Part shown: in pieces, positions 1 through 10,568 of the stretch
Position numbering within the stretch: position 1 is the first letter of the stretch
Layout: every line of letters starts with the position of its first letter
Origin: Epiperipatus broadwayi
Lineage: Eukaryota; Onychophora; Udeonychophora; Euonychophora; Peripatidae
Length of the DNA: 64,000 nucleotides
NCBI GenBank assembly: GCA_028023455.1
Contig: JAQFVV010000055.1
Coordinates: 7,561,680-7,625,679, forward strand
Direction: 5' to 3'
Notes under the pieces: generated by a model
Database searches by the model: none
Told to the model about the DNA's origin: nothing
The model's input: only the letters and a program-made list of their open reading frames with translations
Made by a program: the position numbers and the translations under genes

Positions 1-672
1 ATATTTATTAGGAAATCTTTCTCAAAAAATCTCATAGAAATGTTTCAATTATGGCTGGAAATTCCTGCTGGGGGTCACTTTATCATTCTTCTTAAATCAT
101 AAGTAGGGCTGTGATTTAAATCTGTCCAAAGTGTTTAGTTGAGTTTGACCACCTATTTATTTCTATGTTCTCCAACCACAGAGTTAATGAATCATCTCTC
201 TCTCTCTCTTGATTTCTTTTACATAACACTTCCATTGGCTGGAATATTTTAAAGAAGAAATTATAACGTAAAATTTTGTCTGTTCTTATCATTACGATCA
301 ATGGATCTTTCATATATGTCTATCCGGTTGCAGTGAAAATAGCCTGTGACACACTATTAATAAAGCATTGTGTGAATTATTTTAATGTCAATAATAAAAA
401 TTTCTGTTATCTTTCATTCACTATAAATAAAACCACTTAGTATTGTTTTTCTTTTGTGACATATGTATGTACATCTGATCATTATATATGTAAAAATTCC
501 TTTTCATGGTCTCTTCTCTCCCTGACCACTGGGCATACATTAAGATTAAATTCTAGTGAGGTTCGAGGAGTAAGTCACTTAGTAGCAATCTAGAGGAGTA
601 GATGAGGTTCGAACCCCTTCTATCTGCATCTCTAGGTTAGGTTAAAGCAGCTCTACTTTTCTTACCATTACA
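1..672 (+). repeat. 5' LTR, right part
   Basis: It matches 6413-7017 with scattered substitutions. It ends in CATTACA at 672, the expected CA terminus. About 70 bases around 345-410 are absent from the 3' copy. Near the end, at 606-617, is GGTTCGAACCCC, which fits a Pol III B-box and is kept in the other LTR at 6951. The left end lies outside the window. Confidence 0.8.
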
Positions 673-689
673 GTTTTTTTTGTATAATC

Positions 690-707
690 TGGCATCCCAA
701 GTGTGGC
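690..707 (+). other. Candidate tRNA primer binding site
   Basis: Seventeen bases after the LTR end, TGGCATCCCAAGTG begins with TGG, the complement of a tRNA CCA tail. The position fits minus-strand primer binding in LTR retrotransposons. I could not assign the tRNA isotype. Confidence 0.5.
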
Positions 708-1008
708 CTTACTGTTTAGAGATAGACCCTGAGATATAATAATGGGAATTTCATGATCAGAAGAAATTTTTTTTTGTGTGTGTGTTTTGAAAATAAATAT
801 AGTGAATGACAGAAGTTTATATATTTTTCTTTTGCACTTTCTGTGTTTGCTATCAGTAGTACAGCTTACAAGATGTGAAATCAATTAGTTCGGTTGAAAA
901 TTAAAACCAAATCAGATATTAATGTATTTTTCTTTCTTTTGCTAGGACAGGAGACAGAGTGATCAAACAAGGAGCAGAGAAAAGATGGGCTCAAGTAGAA
1001 TTTTTTTA

Positions 1009-1021
1009 CCCCCCCCCCCCC
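1009..1021 (+). repeat. Poly-C tract, 13 bases
   Basis: A run of 13 C follows a run of T in the retrotransposon leader. This is unusual in such AT-rich DNA. It has no evident function and may be a length-error site in sequencing. Confidence 0.9.
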
Positions 1022-1356
1022 AGCAGTAGTAATCATATTTTATTGAAGTGTATATCAAATACACATAGTTATAGTCACATATATAACACACAGAACAGGG
1101 TAGTAAATAAGTAAATAAACACAGATAGGGCAGGAACTATGCATAGGATAAGAGATAGATAGAAAGCTGGCAGGTTAAAAAAAAGGACGACAGTTGCAGG
1201 AATGGTTGGGAGAGTGAAGCAAATTTTTGAAAAGTAAAAGTAGAAAAATAAGACAAATTTTAAGGATAGTATTAGTACAAAGACTAAAAACAACAGCAAA
1301 CCAAATATTTTTTTTTCTTATATATTTTTTTAGCTATTCATATTTCTCTAGAAAAT

Positions 1357-2151
1357 ATGTATAGTCCAGAAGGAGACATAGATTCACCGGAACCACAATG
1401 GGTATGGAAATTGATGGAAACTATGTTACAAAAAGTAGAAGAATGTAAAGAAGAATGTAGACAATATAGAGCAGAAATCAACAGGATGAAAGAAGAGAGA
1501 AACAATGAAGCAAAAACGACACAAGAGAATCAGTCAAGAAATGAGAATCTCCAATGTGAAATTAAAGAAAGCATAAAGGTCATGGAAAGAACAGACAACC
1601 CAATGGTGGCAAGATTTATCCACATCAAAACTTTTCAGGGTGACATAGGAGAAAACCCCATGGCACACTTGCAAAGTTTACAAGAGCTGTTCATGTTCCA
1701 GGAACTCAGAGAAGCTGAAAAGTTATCAGTTGCAGTTAATCATTTACATGGATCTGCCCAGAATTGGTGGGACTGTATAAGTAACAAACCAGTAACATTT
1801 GCAGATTACCACATTGCCTTACTTAAAAGTTTTTGGAGTGAAGAGAGGCAAGATGGAATAATGCACCGTATATCTCAAGAAAAGTATTGCACTTCAAAAG
1901 GAGAAACTCACACCCAGTTTTTCTTGCGGCAAGTGTCTTTGTTAAAATCATTGACTGCTTTCCACTTATCAGAGGGGCAGATTATTCAGACAATAAGGTA
2001 CAATATGCCTCTCCACATACAACAATTGATGCTGGGCTGCCACAACTGTGGAATTGATGAGATGGTAGACTTACTAACTGCTATAGATTTTGGCACCCTA
2101 AATAAAGAGCATGCAGACAAAGGAAAAAGAATTGACACACTCAAAATATAG
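1357..2151 (+). CDS. Gag-like capsid protein of LTR retrotransposon
   Basis: A 264-residue ORF downstream of the LTR and primer-site candidate. Residues about 20-75 are rich in Glu, Lys and Arg with heptad-like spacing (KVEECKEECRQYRAEINRM) and probably form a coiled coil. Residues 80-240 look like the capsid domain of Ty3/gypsy Gag: FQGD at 93-96, then LHGSAQNWW at 130-138, a Trp pair typical of this family, followed by a helical Leu-rich half. No CCHC zinc knuckle is visible, so nucleic-acid binding may depend on basic residues near the end (ADKGKR). Expected role: assembly of virus-like particles in the cytoplasm. It ends in TAG at 2149-2151, and the same frame continues open into the protease. 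The start is the first Met after the leader. The family call is by pattern only. Confidence 0.7.
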   Translation: MYSPEGDIDSPEPQWVWKLMETMLQKVEECKEECRQYRAEINRMKEERNNEAKTTQENQSRNENLQCEIKESIKVMERTDNPMVARFIHIKTFQGDIGENPMAHLQSLQELFMFQELREAEKLSVAVNHLHGSAQNWWDCISNKPVTFADYHIALLKSFWSEERQDGIMHRISQEKYCTSKGETHTQFFLRQVSLLKSLTAFHLSEGQIIQTIRYNMPLHIQQLMLGCHNCGIDEMVDLLTAIDFGTLNKEHADKGKRIDTLKI

Positions 2152-3177
2152 ATGGCGGCTGTCAGGAACTGCTATGATGATGATAAAAACACACAGCAAT
2201 TCCAGAAAAATATGAGTCCTATAATTTATATACCCCAGATAGAACTCCAGGATGAAACAGAAAAAAATATTGAGGGAAATGAAAAAGTGGCATCAGCATT
2301 TATGTGCAAACAGGAAGATGATCACAGACCACCACCCTCAGAGTGCCCTACAATTAAAGCACTGTTAGAAGATGTCCCAATTACAGCTTTAATAGACACT
2401 GACAGTCAAGTATCACTGGTGTCAAAAGAATGGTGGGATGCAGCAGTAGGAACTCATGTACTACTGATCTCACTGAAAAAATCTTAGGCTATATTAGCAA
2501 ATGGAGAAAAATCCAATATAGGAACACATCGTTTGGGACTGGATATTAAGATAGGAGAAACAAATGTAAATCATATATTTCAGATAATGCCAGGTTTGAT
2601 TTATGATGTACTGTTAGGGTCAGACTTCTTAGAAAGACATGACTCAGGAATAAACTATAGAGAAAGTAAGTTTACATTTTACAACAACAAGTTAGATTTT
2701 CACAAATGTAAAACCCAAGAGACAACCAATATAAGCTGCATACAGGAACCAACTAATCTTGAACGAACAGAAAATGAAACAAAAGGCCAGATGGAATTAG
2801 AGATCGTAGGACAGAGCATACCTCACCTTGCCTTCAAGCATTTTACTCATCAATTTAATGATCACGAGATATTTCCAAAATGCACAATGGCAGGTCAGGC
2901 AAAACAAACTACTTTATCAAGTGGCAGCACAGTTCTAGGTTTGAAACCACATTTACCCATACCAAAATCACTAATCAAGGGATTTGACCATGAGCCAGTT
3001 TCATCATCAGAACACATAAGAGGGAAACAGCTAAAGAACAGAGCACCATTGATAAGGAATTTCAACTTGACTTTTAGCAAAAGAATTGATAGAAGACATG
3101 GTAATAAAGTGGACACAGCTCAGAGAGCTAATAACAAGGCCGAGAGAGGAAGGTCCATTGAAAAAAAAATAGTTTAA
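2152..3177 (+). pseudogene. Retropepsin (aspartic protease) region, same frame as gag, broken by a second TAG
   Basis: The frame of gag continues after its TAG, meets another TAG at 2485-2487 and ends with TAA at 3175-3177. The first segment carries the protease active-site loop as ALIDTDSQVSLVS; the family norm is D-T/S-G-S, so the glycine is replaced by aspartate. After the second stop comes YDVLLGSDFL, matching the conserved (I/L)LGxDFL strand near the end of retropepsins. Spacing between the two motifs, about 80 residues, is normal for one protease domain. The rest (2700-3177) is a hydrophilic tail I do not recognise. Altered active site plus internal stop suggest a dead gene; programmed TAG readthrough is possible for the first stop but less likely for the second, which lies inside the domain. 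No restored sequence is given. Confidence 0.7.
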
Positions 3178-3576
3178 ATAGAGTGCTCCATTCAAAAGTA
3201 AATTTTTTTTACAAGATCCCCAAGGTACGACCAGGACACATCATATGGACAATGAAATCATATTATAGGCTTTCAGTTTTTTTTTGTGTGTATGTTTTGT
3301 AAATATTGGCATTGTTATAATATATTAATTAATATTATTATATACTTCTCTTTTAATATATATATAATGCACATATCAGCATTATGATAAACTTTCAGTT
3401 TGTTTTTATAAACTGCACATATCAGTATTATTTCATGTAAATACACTAATATTCTATATAATAGGAGCGCTCTTTCCGGATCACTCTGCTTCTCTCTGCA
3501 AAACCGTAGCTTTAGTCATTTTTTTTATTATTATTTTTTTTTTTAATGGGTTCTAGGAATATGAAGCTGTGCATAT
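3178..3576. other. Non-coding interior of the LTR element
   Basis: AT-rich with no sustained ORF. A short stretch at 3210-3250 could read as a remnant of a retrotransposon C-terminus in one frame, but it is too short to claim. Confidence 0.4.
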
Positions 3577-4410
3577 ATATATATGATCACAGATGGAGCT
3601 CTACCAATAGCCCACTCAAGCTTGTCAATAAATGCTGAGAGAGAATCGAAAATAAATTATCTCTTTCAAATTGTCCCCGACCTTTAAACCATGGTTTCAT
3701 GCTAATTGGCAATCATCAGTAAAAGGTAAGAGGACCTAGAAACTAGATCTAAATCTCCAACTCTACTGAAGCAGCACTTATGTAGACTGTTTCTAGAAGT
3801 TTGAAAGCACAAGTTTTTTAGATACGTAAATATCTTAAAATCCAGCTATACAAACCATATAGCTATATGGATCTGAAATCAGTTCAGATTCTCCACATAG
3901 TTAAAAGGTTCTGTGATCTATATCATTGCTAAAACCTTCAAAGGTACATTTATGATAAACATAAACAAGTTAAAAAATTTTTAACCCACCTATAGCTTGC
4001 ATTTTATGATCACAGATGGAGCTCTACCAATAGCCCACTCAAGCTTGTCAGTAAATACTGAGAGAGAATTGAAAATAAATTATCTCTTTCAAATTGTCCC
4101 CGACCTTTAAACCATGGTTTCATGCTAATTGGAAATCGTCAATAAAGGGTAGGAGGACCTAGAAACTAGATCTAAATCTCCAACTCTACTGAAACAGCAC
4201 TTATGTAGACTGTTTCTATAAGTTTGAAAGCATGGATTTTTTAGATATGTAAATATCTTAAAATCCAGCTATACAAACCATATAGCTATATGGGTCTGAA
4301 ATCAGTTCAAATTTTTCACATAGTTAAAAGGTTCTGCAATCTATATCATTGCTAAAACCTTCGAAGGTACATTTATGATAAACATAAACAAGTTAAAAAT
4401 GTTTATATGC
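3577..4410 (-). repeat. Two direct copies of a ~425-bp SINE-like element with hammerhead motif (family M)
   Basis: 3577-3990 and 4003-4410 are near-identical direct repeats, starting at GATCACAGATGGAGCTC and ending near ATAAACATAAACAAG. On the minus strand each has a tRNA-like stretch (TTTCAGACCCATAT, B-box-like) followed by a hammerhead core, so minus is the likely sense strand. Both copies lie inside the LTR element and were probably inserted as a tandem pair. Confidence 0.7.
3681..3727 (-). ncRNA. Hammerhead ribozyme motif, family M copy 1
   Basis: Minus strand: CTGATGA (3713-3719), helix II with TGC/GCA pairing, GAAA (3695-3698), then palindromic ACCATGGT as helix III and U at the cleavage position (3687). 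Helix I pairs CTTTTA before the core with TAAAGG after it. Copy 2 (4098-4150) keeps helices I and III but has TTGACGA, losing the invariant C. Confidence 0.6.
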
Positions 4411-4777
4411 TGGCTTCACTGTGGACTAACTAAGACCTTAAGTCCAACCACAGTGAATGTATGTTTCTTTTTCAAACTAAATTTATTGTTTTCTCAAATA
4501 GTTGCCTAAATTAAAGAAGGAATTGTGTTAAAGAAAAAAGATATAACAAAATAAAATATAGAAAGTTAAAATTATATTTGCAACTATTTTTAAAATATAT
4601 GTTGGAAGAATTTGATAAAATAAATTTTCTTAATTAAATAGAATCCATTAAGAAAAGGAATTTAATTAGTAAAACATTTTTCTGAATTAGATAAAAAAAA
4701 TAGATAACAGGAAAAATTTGAAACAACGAGCATGATTCGCTACTAGTTAGCAGATTAAAAACATAATGGAAAAAGGG

Positions 4778-4785
4778 TATAAATA
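4778..4785 (+). promoter_or_regulatory. TATA box, probable LTR promoter
   Basis: GGGTATAAATA is followed 25-40 bases later by TTCTGGGTCTTATG. Similar arrangements (TATAAAAAG, then TTCAATCT, then GGTCTT) occur at 15045 (minus) and 38824 (plus) in other LTR-like segments. Confidence 0.5.
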
Positions 4786-5532
4786 AAAAACTTTTCTTTT
4801 GTTCTGGGTCTTATGCTTGCGGGTAACCAGTGCTGAAGGTCAGTGAGAAAATCTTAAGAATTTTGTTGGAAGAAATTTTGCTGAAAAATTAGACAATATA
4901 ACGAACTCTTGCTGTACTTACTTCAAGCTGCACTCTACTTTTTGGCATATAAATAAGAATCCAGAAATGTGTTGCTCTGCAAAAATGCTGGGGTAACCTC
5001 TTTGCCTTCGCTCTCCTGAGCCATTCCTGAGGCCGGAGTTCTAATCATGTAAGCCATCCAGAGAACTAAAGTGTCTGCCCTGTATCCGTAAAAATATGCC
5101 CTCAAAAACATGGAAAAACAAATTTGAAGAACCGAGAAGACCTGCGGGAAACATCAAATGAACTCAATTTGACCCACCCATCTAATTACCGGTAACGTTC
5201 CTATAAAATATTAAAATATCTTTGTAATTTGCAAATTCAATCTATATTTATGCTTTTCTATATATATATGTTTTTTTTTTAATCTATGTATTCGAGTCTT
5301 GTGAAATTATATTTCATTAATTGCTTTCTTTTCTTTTTAAATACTTTAATGGGTGGTAGGGTTATTACGTATAATGGCGGCGATAATTCTTATTAATTTA
5401 ATTGAAAAATGCTTCATTTAACTTTCCACCATTATACTCCCGTAATTAAGTTATTTATTTTATATAAATATTTATTTAGAAAGAAAAGGAAGCAAATCAT
5501 AGAAAGTGCAAAACTCTATTTTAAAATCCAGA

Positions 5533-5750
5533 TTTAAATTGCTAAATATTCTATTATAAAACTTTCCAAACTTTAACTTAGTTTTTTTTTATATATATAT
5601 AAAAGAAAGATCCTTATCAAATGCCATTATATTTTAGTCAATTTAAATTGCTAAATATTCTATTATAAAACTTTCCAAACTTTAACTTAGTTTTTTTTTA
5701 TATATATATAAAAGAAAGATCCTTATCAAATGCCATTATATTTTAGTCAA
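5533..5750 (+). repeat. Perfect or near-perfect 109-bp tandem duplication
   Basis: The block 5533-5641 is repeated at 5642-5750, including a T9 run and the following (TA)n. It looks very recent, or it may be an assembly duplication. Confidence 0.85.
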
Positions 5751-6412
5751 TGAAGGGTTACAAATTTAATGTTATATTTTGAAGAGTGTAAAATAAAACG
5801 TTTGCATTTATATTTTAGTAATAAGAGAGAGTACATTTTGACAATATGTATTAAAAATTATTAAATAGCATTGACTTTGGGGTGTGTTGGTTAAACTTCA
5901 ACTAAATCAATAAAATATCCGCCCTCTTGTTTTAGTGATCTGAATTTTATCAAAGGGAAGTTACTATTTTTCTGCGGATTTTCGGTGATAGTTGAGCTTT
6001 CTTAATATATATTTTGCAGAGGGTTTCTTTTTAAATTTAAAGGTCATTGACCATATTTATATGGCATTATGCCTCGGGTGATCTACTGGGCCACTCAGCG
6101 TATATTACAGTGCTTCTTTTGCCAAGTTTGCTTAGGTTAACATACCTACATTCGGACCTTCTGAAAAACAAATAAATTGTTCTGGATCTCATGTCGATCT
6201 TAGTCCTTTCAATGTACGTAACTGGACATAAGCAACAAAAACTCCGATCCTGAATCCGGGTCACGCGTTTAGCGAACGGGTTCCATTTTTCTCTCTAACC
6301 TAGTTTCAAGACAGAAAGCTATCCGGTCTTGTGTTAACCTCTTGGTAACTGTTATGTCTCGAGCCTCACAGCCCACTATATGCTCTCGCCTTTGTGCATG
6401 GTCTTGTATATT

Positions 6413-7017
6413 TATATTTATTAGGAAATCTTTCTCAAAAATCTCATAGAAATGTTTCAATTATGGCTGGAAATTCCTGCTGGGGTCACTTTATCATTCT
6501 TCTTAAATCATAAGTAGGGCTGAGATTTAAACCTGTCCAAAGTGTTTAGTTGAGTTTTACCACCTATTTATTTTTATGTTCTCCAACCACAGAGTTAATG
6601 AATCCCCTCTCTCTCTCTCTTGATTTCTTTTACATAACACTTCCATTGGCTGGAATATTTTAAAAAAGAAATTATAACGTAAAATTTTGTCTGTTCTTAT
6701 CATTACGATCAATGGATCTTTCATATATGTATCCGGTTGCAGTGAAAATAGCAACTTTCATTCACTATAAATAAAACCACTTAGTATTGTTTTTCTTTTG
6801 TGACATACGTATGTACATCTGATCATTATATATGTAAAAATTCCTTTTCATGGTCTCTTCTCTCCCTGACCACTGGGCATACATTAAGATTAAATTCTAG
6901 TGAGATTCAAGGAAATAAGTCGCTTAGTAGCAATCTAGAGGAGTAGATGAGGTTCGAACCCCTTCTATCTGCATCTCTAGGTTAGGTTAAAGCAGCTCTA
7001 CTTTTCTTATCATTACA
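6413..7017 (+). repeat. 3' LTR, right part
   Basis: Direct repeat of 1-672, ending CATTACA at 7017, followed by a TA-rich flank. It shares the B-box-like GGTTCGAACC at 6951-6960. The true left boundary lies upstream of 6413 because the 5' copy is truncated by the window. Confidence 0.8.
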
Positions 7018-7037
7018 ATATATATAATATTCAAATC

Positions 7038-7184
7038 TATATATATATTAAATACAGTAAAATCCACACTAATTTAAAGTTATTTTATTATAAGCACTTT
7101 CAACTATATATCTTGTAGACTTTAACAATGATATCTAATAAAATAACTTTAAATTTGTGTGAATTTTACTATATTTAATATATA
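7038..7184. repeat. Short inverted-repeat (MITE-like) element
   Basis: The left arm (TACAGTAAAATCCACACTAA...) and right arm (...TTGTGTGAATTTTACTATA) are complementary over about 45 bases with a ~50-base spacer. It abuts the LTR end. No coding capacity. Confidence 0.65.
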
Positions 7185-7559
7185 TATATATATTGAAAAC
7201 AATTCAGACATCAAACTTAATGTATTACAAACACATATATAATAGAAAGGTAAGTAATAAGTATGGCCAAAGTAAGATTAAAACAAATTTGTTTATTAAT
7301 CTGCTGAGTTAACTTTTTACACAGAGTGTCTGTTTCAAAGCATAACTGTGAGATAATTGGCAGAGTATAATAGTAATTTTGATTTTAAAAGATTAAACTT
7401 GATGGTTCTCAAGAGATTTGCATAATTGCATGCATAATAGGTATAACTGGGAAGTGCTGCCTATATTTCAGATTAAGTGATCAACATCTACTCTAGGGTC
7501 CATTTTTTCTAAAGACTTCAATATTGGCTTCAGATGCCCTCCACCTCTCACTAGACTTA

Positions 7560-7790
7560 TCACTAATACAAAAGATAAAGTTTGCAGTGATGACAAGAAA
7601 CAATTAGTATGTGCTATAGACTGCCCACCCTGCAATAACAAATACTATGGAAAGACCCATATCAACTTGAAATCGAGTTTCCCAACATGCCTATTTGTAT
7701 AATAGATCAAAAATGAATTTACCATACACCTCATTGTTTTTGGAGCATGAGAGTGTTCTGGACATCCTTTTACACCCACATTTACCAGGG
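7560..7790 (+). pseudogene. Degraded GIY-YIG endonuclease fragment of Penelope type
   Basis: One frame reads CAIDCPPCNNKYYGKTHIN, matching the Cys-containing GIY-YIG start of Penelope-like elements (C-x-x-C, then Y-Y/I-G-E/K-T). Shortly after come stop codons, then NEFTIHLIVF, which fits the following part of the domain. No reverse transcriptase remains. The endonuclease normally nicks DNA to prime reverse transcription; this copy cannot. Similar fossils lie at 23421, 26416 and, open, at 37960-38295. Confidence 0.6.
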
Positions 7791-7961
7791 TTGTTTCCCT
7801 CAAGAGTAATCATATAAACACAAAATAAAAGAGACTTGGTACATAATTAATTCCACACAGATAAGAAATATACAAGACAGTAGTGTTCCCCTTGATAGAC
7901 ATTGGTTATTTAATGTGTTAATGCAGGTGACACTTTGCAATTACCTATTATATGTGCAATT

Positions 7962-9034
7962 ATGCAAATCTCCCAAACACCACCAAGTTTAATCTTTTAT
8001 GCAAATCTCCCAAACACCACCAAGTTTAATCTTTTATGCAAATCTCCCAAACACCACCAAGTTTAATCTTTTATGCAAATCTCCCAAACACCACCAAGTT
8101 TAATCTTTTATGCAAATCTCCCAAAAACCACCAAGTTTAATATTTTATGCAGATCTCCCAAACACCACCAAGTTTAATCTTTTATGCAGATCTCCCAAAC
8201 ACCACCAAGTTTAATCTTTTATGCAGATCTCCCAAACACCACCAAGTTTAATCTTTTATGCAAATCTCCCAAACACCACCAAGTTTAATTTTTTATGCAG
8301 ATCTCCCAAACACCACCAAGTTTAATTTTTTATGCAGATCTCCCAAACACCACCAAGTTTAATCTTTTATGCAGATCTCCCAAACACCACCAAGTTTAAT
8401 CTTTTATGCAAATCTCCCAAACACCACCAAGTTTAATATTTTATGCAAATCTCCCAAACACCACCAAGTTTAATCTTTTATGCAAATCTCCCAAACACCA
8501 CCAAGTTTAATCTTTTATGCAAATCTCCCAAACACCACCAAGTTTAATCTTTTATGCAAATCTCCCAAACACCACCAAGTTTAATCTTTTATGCAAATCT
8601 CCCAAACACCACCAAGTTTAATCTTTTATGCAAATCTCCCAAACACCACCAAGTTTAATCTTTTATGCAAATCTCCCAAACACCACCAAGTTTAATCTTT
8701 TATGCAGATCTCCCAAACACCACCAAGTTTAATCTTTTATGCAAATCTCCCAAACACCACCAAGTTTAATCTTTTATGCAAATCTCCCAAACACCACCAA
8801 GTTTAATCTTTTATGCAAATCTCCCAAACACCACCAAGTTTAAACTTTTATGCAGATCTCCCAAACACCACCAAGTTTAATCTTTTATGCAAATCTCCCA
8901 AACACCACCAAGTTTAATCTTTCATGCAAATCTCCCAAACACCACCAAGTTTAATCTTTTATGCAGATCTCCCAAACACCACCAAGTTTAATCTTTTATG
9001 CAAATCTCCCAAACACCACCAAGTTTAATCTTTT
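7962..9034 (+). repeat. 37-bp minisatellite, 29 units without indels
   Basis: The unit is ATGCAAATCTCCCAAACACC followed by ACCAAGTTTAATCTTTT. The array is 1073 bp, exactly 29 x 37, with only point substitutions. Twenty units start ATGCAAAT, the octamer bound by POU-domain factors; nine have ATGCAGAT (for example at 8147, 8184, 8221, 8295, 8332, 8369). It is not a CRISPR array because there are no spacers. Confidence 0.95.
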
Positions 9035-9235
9035 ATACTCAGAATTACTATTACACTCTGTTAACTATCTACTAGTTATGCGTTGTGTCAAAAATTAACT
9101 CAGCAGATTAATAAATGAATTTATTTTAACTTTACTTTGATTGTATTTATTATTTCTTTCTTTCTTACATATTTTCTATAGCTTTAAATTTCTGCTTTAT
9201 ATACATAATAATTAAATACATGTATATTGTCTATA

Positions 9236-9560
9236 CTAAACTTAATGTAATTAGAAGAGATTTAAACTCAGATTTTCAAGCTCTCTATAGCTATCCATTG
9301 TATCTTATACAACAAATACATATGAAACCTATGTGAAAAAGATAAATCATCTCCAATATACATATTTCATGTTGAACCAGCACTCATCAGTCATTCCCGA
9401 TTACCATTTCCAACACATATGCACAATGAGTGCTCAGTTTATTTTAAGATAGCAAATCTTCAAACTTTAATGGACAGGCTTCAATATTGTCCACCCTCCA
9501 ACTCTTCAGTCATCCATATTATTGAAAATATGAGGATGTTTATATGTATTATAACAGGTG
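9236..9560 (-). repeat. SINE-like element, family L (hammerhead + tRNA-like)
   Basis: A degraded copy of the most abundant family here. The minus strand has CTGATGA (9384-9390), a near-complete helix II, GAAA (9365-9368) and TATGTATA, then a tRNA-like part at low coordinates. Helix I is lost in this copy, because the bases before CTGATGA are no longer complementary. Confidence 0.65.
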
Positions 9561-9593
9561 TATTACATGGCATACACTAACTTAGTGTGTGTG

Positions 9594-9594
<1 letters not shown>

Positions 9595-9682
<88 letters not shown>
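9595..9682. repeat. (TA)44 microsatellite
   Basis: An uninterrupted TA run. ORFs reading Ile-Tyr repeats across it on both strands are artefacts. Confidence 0.98.
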
Positions 9683-9686
<4 letters not shown>

Positions 9687-10568
9687 TGAAAGAAAAAGTA
9701 GAAATAAACCCAAACAAAATTTTGTGGATGTTTTCTTCATTTACCTGGAATAAAAAAACACACAGTAAAGGATTAAATAATTTTGAATTCAAAATAGAAT
9801 GTTATTATAAATTAAACATTTAAAAAGATCTAATAAATATTTTTATTGAATTCTGATTTTGGAATTAAAAACAAGTATTTTAAACTGATAATTGTAAAAA
9901 TGTGTAATGATTATAAACATTTCTATTAGAAATCTTTTTTTAAAGTAAAAACCTTTAGATCATACTTTTGATAAAATTTCAAAGAATTAAAAGTGATTTG
10001 AAAAAATTAGAGAGATAAAAACAGTTTTTAATTAATGCATTTTTGTCACCCAATTTAGCTAATAAAAAGGGTTGACAAAAAGAGTTGGATAATATTAGTT
10101 TTTGAAAAGAGCTGGTAATAATATTTGGTTGTAGTTAGTTGGCAGTCATTATAGCTGGCCAGAAGAGTTGGCTAACAGAGTACTTCAGATCAGGACAGAA
10201 AACTACAATGTAGATATAAGGCTGCAAGGAGGAGAATTCTAAAAGCTGCTTTATAGCTCATGTAGGTGGGGTTTGAATTCTCATGGAGAAAAGAGTCAAC
10301 TTCAAGTGTTTCATAGCCCAAATGAGTTCTAGAAGACAATTTGCTTGCCTGAAATATATCCAATCCTGAACAGAAGGAATATCATTGCAGTTACCTGAAT
10401 TATACTTTTCCTAATGTGACTATAAACCAATCTTATCAAGAGAAAGCTCTCAGCTTCCTAAAGGATTTAACTGTATCCAGATAAGCACAAATAAACATAT
10501 ATAATGAGAATAGAATTTTTAATAATTTCTTCAGTTAAAATGATATTTTAGGAGTGATATATATATAT
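9683..10568. other. No gene recognised
   Basis: AT-rich sequence. At 10250-10285 TATAGCTCATGTAGG is followed by GGTTTGAATTC, weakly tRNA-like, too poor for a call. Confidence 0.4.

Larger units (their letters stand above)
1..7017 (+). mobile_element. LTR retrotransposon (Ty3/gypsy-like), gag-protease only, 5' end outside window
   Basis: The first 672 bases recur at 6413-7017, giving two terminal repeats in direct orientation, both ending in CATTACA. Between them lie a primer-binding-site candidate, a Gag-like ORF and a retropepsin in one continuous frame. I see no reverse transcriptase, RNase H or complete integrase motif in the remaining 3.2 kb (3178-6413), so pol was probably lost by deletion; 3577-4410 is occupied by two inserted SINE-like copies. 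The left LTR boundary of the 3' copy is not resolved: a TATA box at 4778-4785 with a long following leader suggests the LTR may start as far left as about 4.4 kb. The two LTR copies differ by scattered substitutions and one indel of about 65-70 bases, so the insertion is not recent. Group assignment to Ty3/gypsy rests on the Gag and protease style and is tentative. Confidence 0.8.
7255..9150. mobile_element. Fold-back element with GIY-YIG fossil and minisatellite in one arm
   Basis: The left arm (about 7262-7440) is complementary to the right side: AATCTGCTGAGTTAA pairs with TTAACTCAGCAGATT (9098-9112), GAGTATAATAGTAATT with AATTACTATTACACTC, and a single inverted 37-bp unit (about 7387-7423) pairs with the repeat units in the right arm. 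The middle holds a degraded Penelope-type GIY-YIG sequence. The right arm has been interrupted by the 1073-bp minisatellite. Confidence 0.7.

Noticed and set aside
7962-9034. CRISPR-like array of 37-bp units
   Set aside because: Units are directly adjacent with no spacers, and the context is an animal genome.
9577-9823. ORFs reading Ile-Tyr repeats over (TA)n, likewise at 23827-24021
   Set aside because: Pure microsatellite translation on both strands; no coding signal.
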